Assembly (NCBI RefSeq): GCF_910588715.1
Contig: NZ_CAJURG010000001.1
Coordinates: forward strand, 878,174-942,173
Direction of reading: 5' to 3'
Length of the DNA stretch: 64,000 nt
From: an uncultured Clostridium sp.
Lineage (GTDB): Bacteria; Bacillota; Clostridia; Clostridiales; Clostridiaceae
The position numbers and the translations under genes were made by a program. Shown here piece after piece: positions 9,112 to 17,591 of the stretch; the stretch's first letter is position 1, and every line of letters starts with the position of its first letter. The notes under the pieces were generated by a model. It searched no databases. It was not told the DNA's origin and worked only from the letters and a program-made list of their open reading frames with translations.

Positions 9112-10026
9112 TTATCCAAAGAGCTTTTTGTATTTTTCTAAATTTCTAATAGAATTAAGCTCTTCATCTTCCTTCATGTAACCTTCAAAAAACTCATTTA
9201 ACTCTATAGATTTTAAAACATCTTCAAGTGCTAAATCTAATTTATTTATTCCTACATAAAAACAAGCTCTATTATAATATAAAAATCCTTCATCTTCATT
9301 TTGTAAAATTCCTTCATTTATTATATCTATAGCCTTAAAATAATCTTCTTTTTCTCTATACATAACAGCATAATTTAAATAACTATAAGGATAATAAGGA
9401 TTTTCTTCTATTGACTTTTTATAATATTCCTCTGCTAAATCTAAATTTCCTAGCTTTTTATAAAAAACACCTAAATTAAATAATATTCTAAAATGATTTT
9501 TATCTATTTCAAGTGCTTTTTCCATATATCTTAAAGCTAAATTTATATTACCTAATTCATCATAAATACATCCTAAATTAGCATTTGCCCATAAATCCTT
9601 TGGATTTAACTCTAGTACCTTTTTATAATTTTTTATTGCTTCTTCTTTATTTCCTATTTCATCATAAGCATTAGCTAAAAAGAAATATGCTTTTTCATAC
9701 TTTTCATCATATTTTATAGCCTTTTTGTAATACTTAATGGCTTTTTCATATAATTCATCATCGTCATAAATTATTCCTAGTCCATAATATGCTATAGAAT
9801 TAGTTTCATCTAGCTCTAATACTTTCTTATACATTTTTTCTGCTAAATCAAAATTTGCTATCTTATCATAAAGAAATGCTAAATCTAAAATTAAGTCTAT
9901 GTCATTTTTTCCCCCTTCACACTTATAGGCTTTTTTAAAAAACTTTAAGGCCTTCAAATAATTTTTTTCAGTCATAAAGTTACGTCCTATAGATATATAA
10001 TTATCAAACATATATATATTATCCAA
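9112..10026 (-). CDS. Tetratricopeptide-repeat (TPR) protein
   Basis: About 304 residues, almost all tandem 34-residue TPR units, roughly seven, with the consensus A..Y..G..Y and ALEL(N/D)P endings. TPR proteins are scaffolds for protein-protein contacts; no catalytic domain or signal peptide is visible, so the partner is unknown. The longest frame starts at a TTG that is part of the SD GGAGG; the next TTG at 10026 lies eight bases after that SD and is taken as the start. It is preceded by the terminator of the SDR gene and is likely monocistronic. Confidence 0.85.
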   Translation of the reverse strand: MDNIYMFDNYISIGRNFMTEKNYLKALKFFKKAYKCEGGKNDIDLILDLAFLYDKIANFDLAEKMYKKVLELDETNSIAYYGLGIIYDDDELYEKAIKYYKKAIKYDEKYEKAYFFLANAYDEIGNKEEAIKNYKKVLELNPKDLWANANLGCIYDELGNINLALRYMEKALEIDKNHFRILFNLGVFYKKLGNLDLAEEYYKKSIEENPYYPYSYLNYAVMYREKEDYFKAIDIINEGILQNEDEGFLYYNRACFYVGINKLDLALEDVLKSIELNEFFEGYMKEDEELNSIRNLEKYKKLFG

Positions 10027-10048
10027 ATAAATTTCCTCCAAATCAAAT

Positions 10049-10076
10049 AAGATTGTACCTTAACTGGTACAATCTT
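10049..10076 (-). terminator. Terminator between the SDR and TPR genes
   Basis: Perfect 11-bp hairpin AAGATTGTACC / GGTACAATCTT with a 6-nt loop, flanked by T-rich DNA on both sides. It ends the SDR transcript. Confidence 0.85.
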
Positions 10077-10103
10077 ATTTTTTATACTCATTTTAATATT
10101 ATA

Positions 10104-10865
10104 TTAAATTACAATTGCTCCATCAACAGATAAAACAGCTCCACTTATATAACTTGCCATATCTGAAGCTAAGAATAAGAATGCATTTGCAATATCTTCA
10201 GGATTTCCGATTCTTCCTACTGGAATATTAGCTGCCATTGCATTTATCATGTTTTGGTCTAGTGCTGCAACCATATCAGTACCAATTATTCCTGGTGCTA
10301 CTGCATTAACTCTTATTCCGTCTTTACCTAACTCTCTTGCTAAAGATTTAGTTAATCCATTAACTGCAAATTTAGAAGTTGGATATCCAACCCCTGATTT
10401 TTGTCCATTAATACTTACTACAGAACTTGTATTAAGTATTACACCTTTTCCATTTTTCTTCATCTTTTCAGCAGCTATTTTACTACAATTAAATACTGCT
10501 TCTACATTTATATCTATTACCTTTTTAAAATGATTTGCATCTTGGTCATATATACTAACGTTATCGCTTATTCCTGCATTGTTTATTAAAACATCTATAA
10601 CGCCCCACTTATTTATAACTTCTTCCATCATTTTTTCAACTTCTGATATGTCTAATAAATTTGTTGAAAAACCAATAACTTCATAACTAGAATTTATTTT
10701 ATTAAGCTCTGATAATGCCTTATCTACAGTTTCCTTTCTTGATCCACATAAAGCAACCTTTGCTCCATTTTCAAGAAATGTCTTTACTGTTGAAAATCCA
10801 ATTCCTCTAGTTCCTCCAGTTACTATAACAACCTTATTTTTTACACCTTTTTCTAATATTCCCAT
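10104..10865 (-). CDS. Short-chain dehydrogenase/reductase, FabG/BaiA-like
   Basis: A 253-residue classical SDR. The cofactor loop TGGTRGIG is at residues 16-23, NNAG at 95-98, and the catalytic Ser (147/148), Tyr161 and Lys165 (YPTSK) are intact. Several stretches, such as VTGGTRGIGF, ENGAKV and SGVGYP, read like the BaiA 3-alpha-hydroxysteroid dehydrogenases of bile-acid-converting clostridia, but the fold is shared with FabG and sugar dehydrogenases. After beta-strand 2 the sequence is GSRKE, whereas NAD-preferring BaiA carries an acidic residue there, so NADP(H) is more likely. It is monocistronic, with no fatty-acid genes beside it. An SD (GGGAG) precedes the ATG. Substrate undecided. 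Confidence 0.85.
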   Translation of the reverse strand: MGILEKGVKNKVVIVTGGTRGIGFSTVKTFLENGAKVALCGSRKETVDKALSELNKINSSYEVIGFSTNLLDISEVEKMMEEVINKWGVIDVLINNAGISDNVSIYDQDANHFKKVIDINVEAVFNCSKIAAEKMKKNGKGVILNTSSVVSINGQKSGVGYPTSKFAVNGLTKSLARELGKDGIRVNAVAPGIIGTDMVAALDQNMINAMAANIPVGRIGNPEDIANAFLFLASDMASYISGAVLSVDGAIVI

Positions 10866-10948
10866 AATTCTCTTCTCCCTTCTAATTAATTAAATATAAT
10901 TTTTGCAATAATATATTTAATTATTCTATATATTTATTATTAAATTAG

Positions 10949-12355
10949 TTAAAAAATTGGCTCTTGATTATTCATTGAATATCCATCATTTCTAACATCT
11001 TTCATATCTACAATATTATCTTTTATCTCAAGTCTACTAAGTTTTTTAACTGCACCATAAGGTTCCTTTAATGAAAGCTTATCTCCTCTTCCAGAAATAA
11101 CCCATAAAACCTTATACCCTCTAGGCTTAATCTGTAGTCTATCCTCCCCCTTTCCATCAGTAAAATATACTAATAAATTACTATTTTTATTATTTGCATA
11201 TTCAAAAACAGGCGTGAACCTAGTTCCTCCACCAGAAGAACACCTATCTTTTATATCATATATATTTTTTACCTTGTATGCATTTTTAATTTCCTTATCA
11301 CATTCAACTATAGTTATTTCATGATTATAATTTTTTACTATCGATAAAACTTCCTTAACTGCTTGTTTAAATTCTTCATCACTAATACTTCCACTTATAT
11401 CAATTGCTACTATAATTTCTGCTTTATGATTTCTAAGTTCACCTCTTAAGTCTAATCTATTAGGTTGTCTTCTATTTCTTCTTGTTATAGTTTTCTTTTT
11501 GTTACTTTCTACAGTACCCATTAACTTTTTAAGATAGAGATTCCAAGGCAATTCGCTATTGCTTTGTCTTAAGTTAGATATCATTCCTTCTATATGAATT
11601 GGAATTACACCCTTTTCAGCATTACTTATAAATTTTTCTGTAAAATCTTTAAGCATTTTTTCATCTAAACTTTCATTTTCGTTCCATAAATCATGTGCCT
11701 TTTCTATATCAAATCCATTATCTAGATTTTCCCCTGTACTATCATCTTCCTCGCCCTCATCACTTTCTTCAAGAACATTTAATACATTTTGGATATTTTC
11801 TGCATAATATTCAAATGTATTAAAGGGTTCAAGATTTAACTCATACTTTAAATTTACTCCCTTTAAAGTAATTGCATATGGTGGCAAATTATTAATATAT
11901 TGATTTACTACTATATCCATAGCTAAATTAATTGCAAGAGTGCTAAAGTTTCCTTTTAATTCCTTAGCTCTAACTAAGTGCATAGATAATATATGATGAA
12001 TTTCATGCTTTATTGTACTTTCCATTTGTTTTATATTAAGTTGTAAAAATATTATAGGATTAAAATATATAACATATTTTGCGCCCTTAAAATTTATAGC
12101 AGTAGGAGTGTTTATATCAAATCTTATTTCTCTATCCATTTGAAATAAGAAGTATCCATAAAAATTATCTTTTTCCTCCATAAGACTTAAATTTACTTTA
12201 TCAATAAGCTTAAAAAACTCTACTTCAAAACTTTTTTCAACTTCTATATCAAACTTTTCTCCCATGCGAAGCTTCTTAAACATAACTGAACTATTTATTA
12301 TTTTTTCAGCATCAAAATAAAGTTCATTTTTTAATTTTTCAAAGTTACTTTCCAT
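10949..12355 (-). CDS. DUF2201-type protein: metallopeptidase-like N-domain plus VWA-like C-domain
   Basis: A 468-residue protein. The N-terminal half carries a zinc-peptidase motif HEIHH (residues 117-121) in a helix, as in the putative metallopeptidase domain DUF2201_N. An acidic linker (about 196-215) leads to a VWA-like domain with the metal-binding DISGS motif (319-323). Such proteins occur as partners of MoxR ATPases, which remodel or load client proteins. It is the last gene of a three-gene operon and starts three bases after the MoxR gene, with SD AGGGGAT. Whether the peptidase is active, and on what, is unknown. Confidence 0.85.
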   Translation of the reverse strand: MESNFEKLKNELYFDAEKIINSSVMFKKLRMGEKFDIEVEKSFEVEFFKLIDKVNLSLMEEKDNFYGYFLFQMDREIRFDINTPTAINFKGAKYVIYFNPIIFLQLNIKQMESTIKHEIHHILSMHLVRAKELKGNFSTLAINLAMDIVVNQYINNLPPYAITLKGVNLKYELNLEPFNTFEYYAENIQNVLNVLEESDEGEEDDSTGENLDNGFDIEKAHDLWNENESLDEKMLKDFTEKFISNAEKGVIPIHIEGMISNLRQSNSELPWNLYLKKLMGTVESNKKKTITRRNRRQPNRLDLRGELRNHKAEIIVAIDISGSISDEEFKQAVKEVLSIVKNYNHEITIVECDKEIKNAYKVKNIYDIKDRCSSGGGTRFTPVFEYANNKNSNLLVYFTDGKGEDRLQIKPRGYKVLWVISGRGDKLSLKEPYGAVKKLSRLEIKDNIVDMKDVRNDGYSMNNQEPIF

Positions 12356-12358
12356 AAA

Positions 12359-13489
12359 TTATCCCCTTATTGCACTATAAGCTTCAAAATAACTTTCTAC
12401 AAACTTTTCATTTTCTAAAGCTCTTTTGTAGCTTTCAGGATAACTACTTTTCATATCTTTCATTATTCCAACCATTAAATCTATAGGATATTCATTTAAA
12501 AATTCAATAAATCTATTTATATAATAAACATATTCTTCATTAATATTTTTTATGTTTTCCTCTAAACTCTTTAAAATGTTCATAGCTGTTAAATAAAGTC
12601 TAGTATGACTTTCACTTTTTATTTTTTCTATAATTTCACTATTTAAAGTATCACCTAAAAAAACTTCATAAAAAGATATTAAAGGAGTATGGTCCGATTC
12701 AACAAAATTTACAAACTCTTCAGCTATAACCTTTCCAACATTACCTTTTATAACATTTAAAAATACCGACTTAGGTATTGAATCCTTTCTTTCTTTATAT
12801 TCTTTAAAAGCTTTAGAAACCCTTTCATAACTTCTTGGAGTTGCTCTTACATCATCTTCATTTATCTTATGTAAATATTCTGGAAAAACCCCAATAAACT
12901 CTATTACTTTTTGTTCAATTCCAGATTCCATAGCCCATTTAAGCCAAGCTTTATGATCACTTTCCATATTAAGCCATACAAATCTATTTTCCTGAGCAGC
13001 ATCCATATCAACCACTTGATAATCAAAATCTGAACCATATTTGCTTGATGGATTCATTGCAGCTAATATATTTACATCATCATGTAACCTGTAACCATTT
13101 ATTTCTCTATTCAATATTAAATTCATAAGTTCCTGCTGTACTGTATGCTCACAACGATTTATTTCATCTATAAATAAAAGAACCCTTTTTCCCTTATTTA
13201 TTTCCTCATCAATTTCCCTAAGCTTCGTATGAACAGCATATATTGTTGTTTTCTTTTCTAGCCTGTTTCCATTAGAATCCACAGTCATATATGATTCTAT
13301 CGTAGGCAATCCCCCTATTTCTCCCTCTTTAAGAAGATTACCATCAATAACTACTAAACTCCAATTATTATCTTTAGCTAACTTCTTTGCTAATGCTGTT
13401 TTTCCAATTCCACTTTCACCTATTACTAGTGGAACTTCCTCTGTTGCTAATACTAATTCTACACTTCTTAATGTATCTATAAAATTCAT
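12359..13489 (-). CDS. MoxR-family AAA+ ATPase
   Basis: A 376-residue single-domain AAA+ protein: Walker A GESGIGKT (residues 24-31), Walker B LLFIDE (104-109), and the sensor-like AAMNPS. MoxR ATPases act as chaperones, usually with a VWA partner encoded beside them, as here. The C-terminal third is helical. The gene sits between the repeat protein (15-bp gap) and the DUF2201/VWA protein (3-bp gap), a tight operon that implies coordinated expression. An SD (GGGGGATGA) precedes the ATG. Confidence 0.9.
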   Translation of the reverse strand: MNFIDTLRSVELVLATEEVPLVIGESGIGKTALAKKLAKDNNWSLVVIDGNLLKEGEIGGLPTIESYMTVDSNGNRLEKKTTIYAVHTKLREIDEEINKGKRVLLFIDEINRCEHTVQQELMNLILNREINGYRLHDDVNILAAMNPSSKYGSDFDYQVVDMDAAQENRFVWLNMESDHKAWLKWAMESGIEQKVIEFIGVFPEYLHKINEDDVRATPRSYERVSKAFKEYKERKDSIPKSVFLNVIKGNVGKVIAEEFVNFVESDHTPLISFYEVFLGDTLNSEIIEKIKSESHTRLYLTAMNILKSLEENIKNINEEYVYYINRFIEFLNEYPIDLMVGIMKDMKSSYPESYKRALENEKFVESYFEAYSAIRG

Positions 13490-13504
13490 TTTTAATCATC
13501 CCCC

Positions 13505-14320
13505 TTATATCATCTTTAGCTTTTCGTCTACTGCAATTCTTTTTGATTTTTTGCTTCCATATTCATAAATAAACATAATTTTATCAATATCTATAACTTC
13601 ACTACCCTTATCAATAACATTACAATTTAAAAAATCCCTTACATACTTTTCTTCTACATCATCTTTTGATAATACTTCTCTTAATATTTCTTCTATTTCA
13701 TATTCAGATATTTCACTTAGTAAACTCTTAGTAACATACCTTATAACTAAAATATTTTCCTTTAAAAAACTTAATAACTTATCTTTACTTAAATTATTAA
13801 TAAACTTTACTGCTGCTTCATTATTTTTAATAGCTGCAATTTCTGCTCTATAGCATGGTTCTTTAATATACCTTAATGCATCATAACTTATCTTTACAGC
13901 TTCTTCTTGAACACTTTCATAAGGTTCTCTAATATATTTAATTGAATCATAATCTTTTTTTACTGCTAATAATTGAAGTTCTTCACTAGGATTTTTAGCA
14001 TATCTAATAGCCCATCCTCTTTGCTCTATTGCTAATTTAATTATATAATTTGAAGGATTCTTAATATAATTTAAATTACTCCAGCCGCTATTTATTGCTT
14101 TTATCATCATTTCCTCTGTGGGATTATCTATAAACTCAATAGCCCTAGGATTGCTATTCATAGCTAAATTTTGAATATCTATAGTTGGATTTTTTATATA
14201 TCTTAATAAAAGCCCATCTTTTTCTATAGCTATTTTTTTCATTTCCTCTGTAGGATTACTTATATTTTTTATAACAATTGGATTTATCTTAATCATTTCA
14301 ATTACTTTTGCTTCATCCAT
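13505..14320 (-). CDS. Degenerate helical-repeat protein of the MoxR-VWA operon
   Basis: A 271-residue protein built mostly of about eight repeats of some 22-23 residues, each with an (I/V)xNP(T/S)EE-like turn followed by a helix and a Y/FI(K/R) element (for example RYIKNPT, EFIDNPT, NYIKNPS, RYAKNPS). The pattern resembles DUF4116 or leucine-rich-repeat-variant proteins, which form superhelical binding surfaces. No catalytic residues or signal peptide are seen. It is the first gene of the operon with the MoxR ATPase and VWA protein, so it may be their client adaptor or substrate. An SD (GAGGAA) precedes the ATG. Confidence 0.7.
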   Translation of the reverse strand: MDEAKVIEMIKINPIVIKNISNPTEEMKKIAIEKDGLLLRYIKNPTIDIQNLAMNSNPRAIEFIDNPTEEMMIKAINSGWSNLNYIKNPSNYIIKLAIEQRGWAIRYAKNPSEELQLLAVKKDYDSIKYIREPYESVQEEAVKISYDALRYIKEPCYRAEIAAIKNNEAAVKFINNLSKDKLLSFLKENILVIRYVTKSLLSEISEYEIEEILREVLSKDDVEEKYVRDFLNCNVIDKGSEVIDIDKIMFIYEYGSKKSKRIAVDEKLKMI

Positions 14321-14489
14321 AAAAATTCCTCTATCTTTATTGTTAATTTCAACTTTTACTTAATAATAATTATTATATATTTATTATAATACTTTTTAAA
14401 AATTTTTAAAGTAGATAAATATAGTATGATTTATTATTTTTTTAAATTATACCTATATTTAATTAATATTCTCAGCTTTTTATACAAAA

Positions 14490-14530
14490 AAGCCTCTATA
14501 TATTTAAACTAAATAAATATATAGAGGCTT
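14490..14530 (-). terminator. Terminator of the AIM24 gene
   Basis: Perfect 15-bp stem (AGCCTCTATATATTT and complement, or longer) with a T-run (TTTTTT) on the minus strand directly after it. It lies 21 bp past the stop codon of the AIM24 gene. Confidence 0.9.
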
Positions 14531-14551
14531 TATTATATACTCTTAAAACTT

Positions 14552-15394
14552 TTATTTACTATTACTTGTATTCATATTCATATTTGTTGTATTATTAATT
14601 CCTAAAGCTCTAGATTTATTTATAGCATCATAAACTTTAATTGTTGGTGCAAGCCATACAGTTCCTGTGCCACGATATACATTAACAAGCCCTTCTCCAC
14701 TTACAGCTGATCCAATTAATGTCTTAGCAGACCTCTCAACTGTAAAATTAATATTTCCACTCCTTAATATTGCAAAATTTCCATCCACCTTTAAAGTTTC
14801 ATTATCTAAATGTATTTCATCTATTTCAGATACTGGTACTCTACTTTCTAATACAACTATACCTTTTCCCTTTAAAGAAATTTGAAATATTCCTTCTCCT
14901 CCAGCAAAAGCTGATGATATTGTTTTTACAGATACAGGCTTAACTTGTACTCCACCTTGTGCACAGTAAAACATTCCCTTATCTACTATGACTTCACCAT
15001 CAATTTTTAAAACTAAAAAGTGATTAAAAGAAGGCTCTAAAACCACCGTTCCAGTTCCCTTATACTCTGGTTGAGCAACAGATTCACCTGTTACAGCTGC
15101 TGAAAACATTTTTCCTATTAACTTACCTGGCGTTACCCCTGAAACCATTTCTAAATTTCCTTTAAAGTAACTCATTGCACCAGGTTCTACCTTTACCTTA
15201 TCATTATTTAAATATATTGCAACTTGTCTAGCTTTTATATTTTGCTGTTCCATAAAATACATATCCATAGCAGCTGATGTATCTGTAGAACCTTGTAATT
15301 TATTATACTCTAATACTTCTACCTTCATTCCCTCATATTCTGTTGTATCAATAACACTTACATTTTTTCTTGTTCCTATTGCACTAATTCCCAT
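14552..15394 (-). CDS. AIM24 family protein
   Basis: A 280-residue all-beta protein of the AIM24/TIGR00266 family, with glycine-rich blocks such as GKLIGKM, FAGGEGIF and SGEGLVN and the conserved YRGTGTVWLAP strand near the C-terminus. The bacterial role of the family is not established; the yeast member affects mitochondrial organisation. The last twenty residues are a low-complexity Asn/Met/Thr tail. The frame starts at GTG within the SD; the ATG at 15394, eight bases after AGGAG, is preferred. The operon neighbour is not obvious: a terminator follows and a divergent small gene lies upstream. Confidence 0.85.
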   Translation of the reverse strand: MGISAIGTRKNVSVIDTTEYEGMKVEVLEYNKLQGSTDTSAAMDMYFMEQQNIKARQVAIYLNNDKVKVEPGAMSYFKGNLEMVSGVTPGKLIGKMFSAAVTGESVAQPEYKGTGTVVLEPSFNHFLVLKIDGEVIVDKGMFYCAQGGVQVKPVSVKTISSAFAGGEGIFQISLKGKGIVVLESRVPVSEIDEIHLDNETLKVDGNFAILRSGNINFTVERSAKTLIGSAVSGEGLVNVYRGTGTVWLAPTIKVYDAINKSRALGINNTTNMNMNTSNSK

Positions 15395-15576
15395 CTTCTT
15401 CACTCCTAATCAAATACTTTTAATCATTATATCAAAATTTTTTCTTTTAAAATAAGCTAATACACTAAAAAAATTTTTTAATATAACTCACCATATTATT
15501 TATATTGAATATATTATACTATAAAGCTAATTTAACAGAAGATGAATTAAGTGTTTATACTATAGGAGGAAAAACA

Positions 15577-15756
15577 ATGGGAAGATGCTGTAATAATTGC
15601 AATAGAAATTATTATAATAATAATTGTTGTAATTTTAATAACTGTGGATATGGTAATTATGGATATAATAACTGTGGATTTGGTAACTGCGGTTTTGGAA
15701 ATTGTGGGTTTGGCAACTCTTGGTTTTTATGGCCATTGTTATTCTTATTTTTCTAG
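15577..15756 (+). CDS. 59-residue Cys/Gly/Asn-rich small protein with hydrophobic C-terminus
   Basis: The frame runs from 15505, but the SD AGGAGG lies directly before the ATG at 15577, giving 59 residues. The first twenty are rich in Cys, Asn and Tyr; then Asn-Cys-Gly-Phe-Gly repeats follow, and the protein ends in SWFLWPLLFLFF, an unusually hydrophobic tail. Ten Cys are present. The composition recalls small spore-coat or YjcZ-like peptides of Firmicutes, but I cannot assign a family. It is divergent from the AIM24 gene and ends before a bidirectional terminator. The good SD and codon-periodic repeat support a real gene. Confidence 0.65.
   Translation: MGRCCNNCNRNYYNNNCCNFNNCGYGNYGYNNCGFGNCGFGNCGFGNSWFLWPLLFLFF
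15670..15714 (+). repeat. Three tandem 15-bp repeats encoding NCGFG
   Basis: Three in-frame 15-bp units (15670, 15685, 15700), each reading AAYTGYGGNTTTGGN. A related unit encoding NCGYG lies at 15640. Third-position variation suggests selection on the peptide. Confidence 0.8.
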
Positions 15757-15832
15757 TACACTAAGCTAATAAAACAATATTCTTATATAAATATTCTATC
15801 TTGGTACGATTATTATTTATATAAATTTATAT

Positions 15833-15867
15833 AAAAAGTTAGGATTATATCTCCAATCCTAACTTTT
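15833..15867. terminator. Bidirectional terminator
   Basis: Hairpin AAAAGTTAGGATT / AATCCTAACTTTT with an 8-nt loop, between the convergent 59-residue gene and the YqeY gene. Confidence 0.85.
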
Positions 15868-15884
15868 AATTTTTTTATATTTTA

Positions 15885-16322
15885 TTATGATAATATATTT
15901 TTTACCATTGGATTAATTTTAGCTCTATCAAACTTACCGTTTACCATTGGCATTATTTCTTTCATTATTTTTCCCATATCTTTAGCAGTATAATTTCCTT
16001 TAGTTATTATTTCCTTTAACATTGCATTAACTTCTTCTTCAGTTAATTGTTTTGGTAAATAAGGAGTTAAAACCTCTAATGCAAATTTTCCTTCTGCAAT
16101 TTTTTCTTCATTATTAGCCTTAACTGCATATTCTAAAGCTTCCTTAGTTTGCTTTATACTTTTTTCTATTATTTTAATAACATTTTCATCTGGAATATCT
16201 TCTCTATTATTAACTTCATAAGCTTTAATTTCAGAATTAACCAGTCTTAAAACGCTAACTCTTGCCTTATCTCTTGCTTTCATTGCTGCTATTTCATCTT
16301 TTTTTAATATTTCTTTTAACAT
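15885..16322 (-). CDS. GatB/YqeY domain-containing protein
   Basis: A 145-residue protein equal in length to Bacillus YqeY, with the family pattern MKARDKARVSVLRLVNSEIK near the N-terminus and a C-terminal domain like the tail of GatB. The GatB tail helps bind tRNA during amidation; the stand-alone role is unclear. The N-terminus fits the family at this ATG, yet no SD lies within 20 bases. The only SD-like run (GAGAGGGTAGG) is about 28 bases upstream, separated by a hairpin at 16332-16350 that would bring it to normal spacing. Confidence 0.9.
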   Translation of the reverse strand: MLKEILKKDEIAAMKARDKARVSVLRLVNSEIKAYEVNNREDIPDENVIKIIEKSIKQTKEALEYAVKANNEEKIAEGKFALEVLTPYLPKQLTEEEVNAMLKEIITKGNYTAKDMGKIMKEIMPMVNGKFDRAKINPMVKNILS

Positions 16323-16331
16323 ATTATTACA

Positions 16332-16350
16332 GTTAGTTAATATAACTAAC
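16332..16350 (-). promoter_or_regulatory. Hairpin between SD and start codon of yqeY
   Basis: Perfect 8-bp inverted repeat GTTAGTTA / TAACTAAC with a 3-nt loop. The SD-like run complement CCTACCCTCTC is at 16351-16361, and the start ATG ends at 16322. Folding the hairpin leaves about nine bases between SD and ATG. Confidence 0.5.
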
Positions 16351-16451
16351 CTACCCTCTCTTTCAATTATTATTTTCCCAAGTAAATTATACCATTTTTA
16401 AGTTCAAAATCAAATTCACCTATTTTTTATTATATCCACATTTTATAAATA

Positions 16452-17393
16452 TTATCTAATTTTATTTTTTCCCTTTTTATTAATTTTAGTTTTCTCAATT
16501 TTATTTTTTATATCTTTTAAATATTTATAAGTTTTATATAAAGTTGGATTTTTTATTTCTTCCTCCTTTTTATTAACAAATTTAATAAGCTTTATAATAG
16601 GGTCTATCTTGTTTATAGTATCATTATAACCTTCAATTATTCTTATACGTTTTGCTGCCGTATCTAAATTTAATGTCCCTGTTATAGTATTTTCAGATAG
16701 GTTTTCTGGTGAAATTATTATAAGACTTGAGTTTGGATAAAGGGATCTATCAATTTGCACATCTTTAGATAATAAAACTACAATTATAATATCACAACCT
16801 TCCCCATATACAGGCTGAATTGGAACATTATCAGCTATTCCACCATCTATATATTTTTCTCCAAAAATTTCTGTACTATCATATATTAAAGGTAACGAAG
16901 CTGATGCTAATACAATTTTTTTTGCAGTTTCATTATCATAATCATTTATTCTAAAATATTTAGTATTAAGATTAGGTAACTTTGTACATGCTGCATAACA
17001 TATCCTTCCATTTTCTTTAATCTTATCAAAATCTAAATACTTCTCTACCATTTCTACAGCTCCATCATTGCTAATAGCTCCATGCTCTAACTTATCAGTT
17101 AAAAACTTTTTAGCTAACTGTAAATTCTTACCTCCAATGTATAGCCCAATTCCCCTTTTAATTAATTCTGTTTTGCTAACAGGAACTAATTTTTCCATAG
17201 TTACCTCTTCCCAAAGCTTTTCAGCTTTTTCCATTTCATCCATAGCAAATAATACAGAATTAAAAGCTCCTATGGAAGTTCCAGAAAAAACTGATATGTA
17301 TTTAGTTAAATTTAATTCCCTTAAAGCTTTCCAAACTCCAAGTTCATATGCTCCCTTACCTCCACCACCAGCTAATACTAATCCTATTTTCAT
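16452..17393 (-). CDS. Patatin-like phospholipase family protein
   Basis: A 313-residue protein with the oxyanion glycine loop GGGGKGAYE at residues 9-17, the nucleophile motif GTSIG (Ser40) and the dyad Asp in DGGIADN near residue 190. Patatin-type enzymes hydrolyse acyl esters of phospholipids. No signal peptide is visible, so it is probably cytoplasmic or membrane-associated. The C-terminal 45 residues are Lys-rich and may bind acidic lipids or nucleic acid. An SD (GAGGGTGAT) precedes the ATG. Monocistronic. Confidence 0.9.
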   Translation of the reverse strand: MKIGLVLAGGGGKGAYELGVWKALRELNLTKYISVFSGTSIGAFNSVLFAMDEMEKAEKLWEEVTMEKLVPVSKTELIKRGIGLYIGGKNLQLAKKFLTDKLEHGAISNDGAVEMVEKYLDFDKIKENGRICYAACTKLPNLNTKYFRINDYDNETAKKIVLASASLPLIYDSTEIFGEKYIDGGIADNVPIQPVYGEGCDIIIVVLLSKDVQIDRSLYPNSSLIIISPENLSENTITGTLNLDTAAKRIRIIEGYNDTINKIDPIIKLIKFVNKKEEEIKNPTLYKTYKYLKDIKNKIEKTKINKKGKNKIR

Positions 17394-17591
17394 ATATCAC
17401 CCTCGCTATTACCATTTTTTCTCAAATAAATTATACTATAAAAATCAAATTTATAAAATATTCTCAGTTTTTATAGATAATAATTTTATTTAATATAATT
17501 AAAATTTATTATTAAAATTTTAATTTTTATATAATAATTATTATTATCTATGTTATACTATTTTTGACATTTCACTTAGGAGTTGATAAAT

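Noticed and set aside
10249..10589. Two plus-strand frames overlapping the SDR gene
   Set aside because: Antisense to a complete SDR with all catalytic motifs, low-complexity Tyr/Phe-rich translation.
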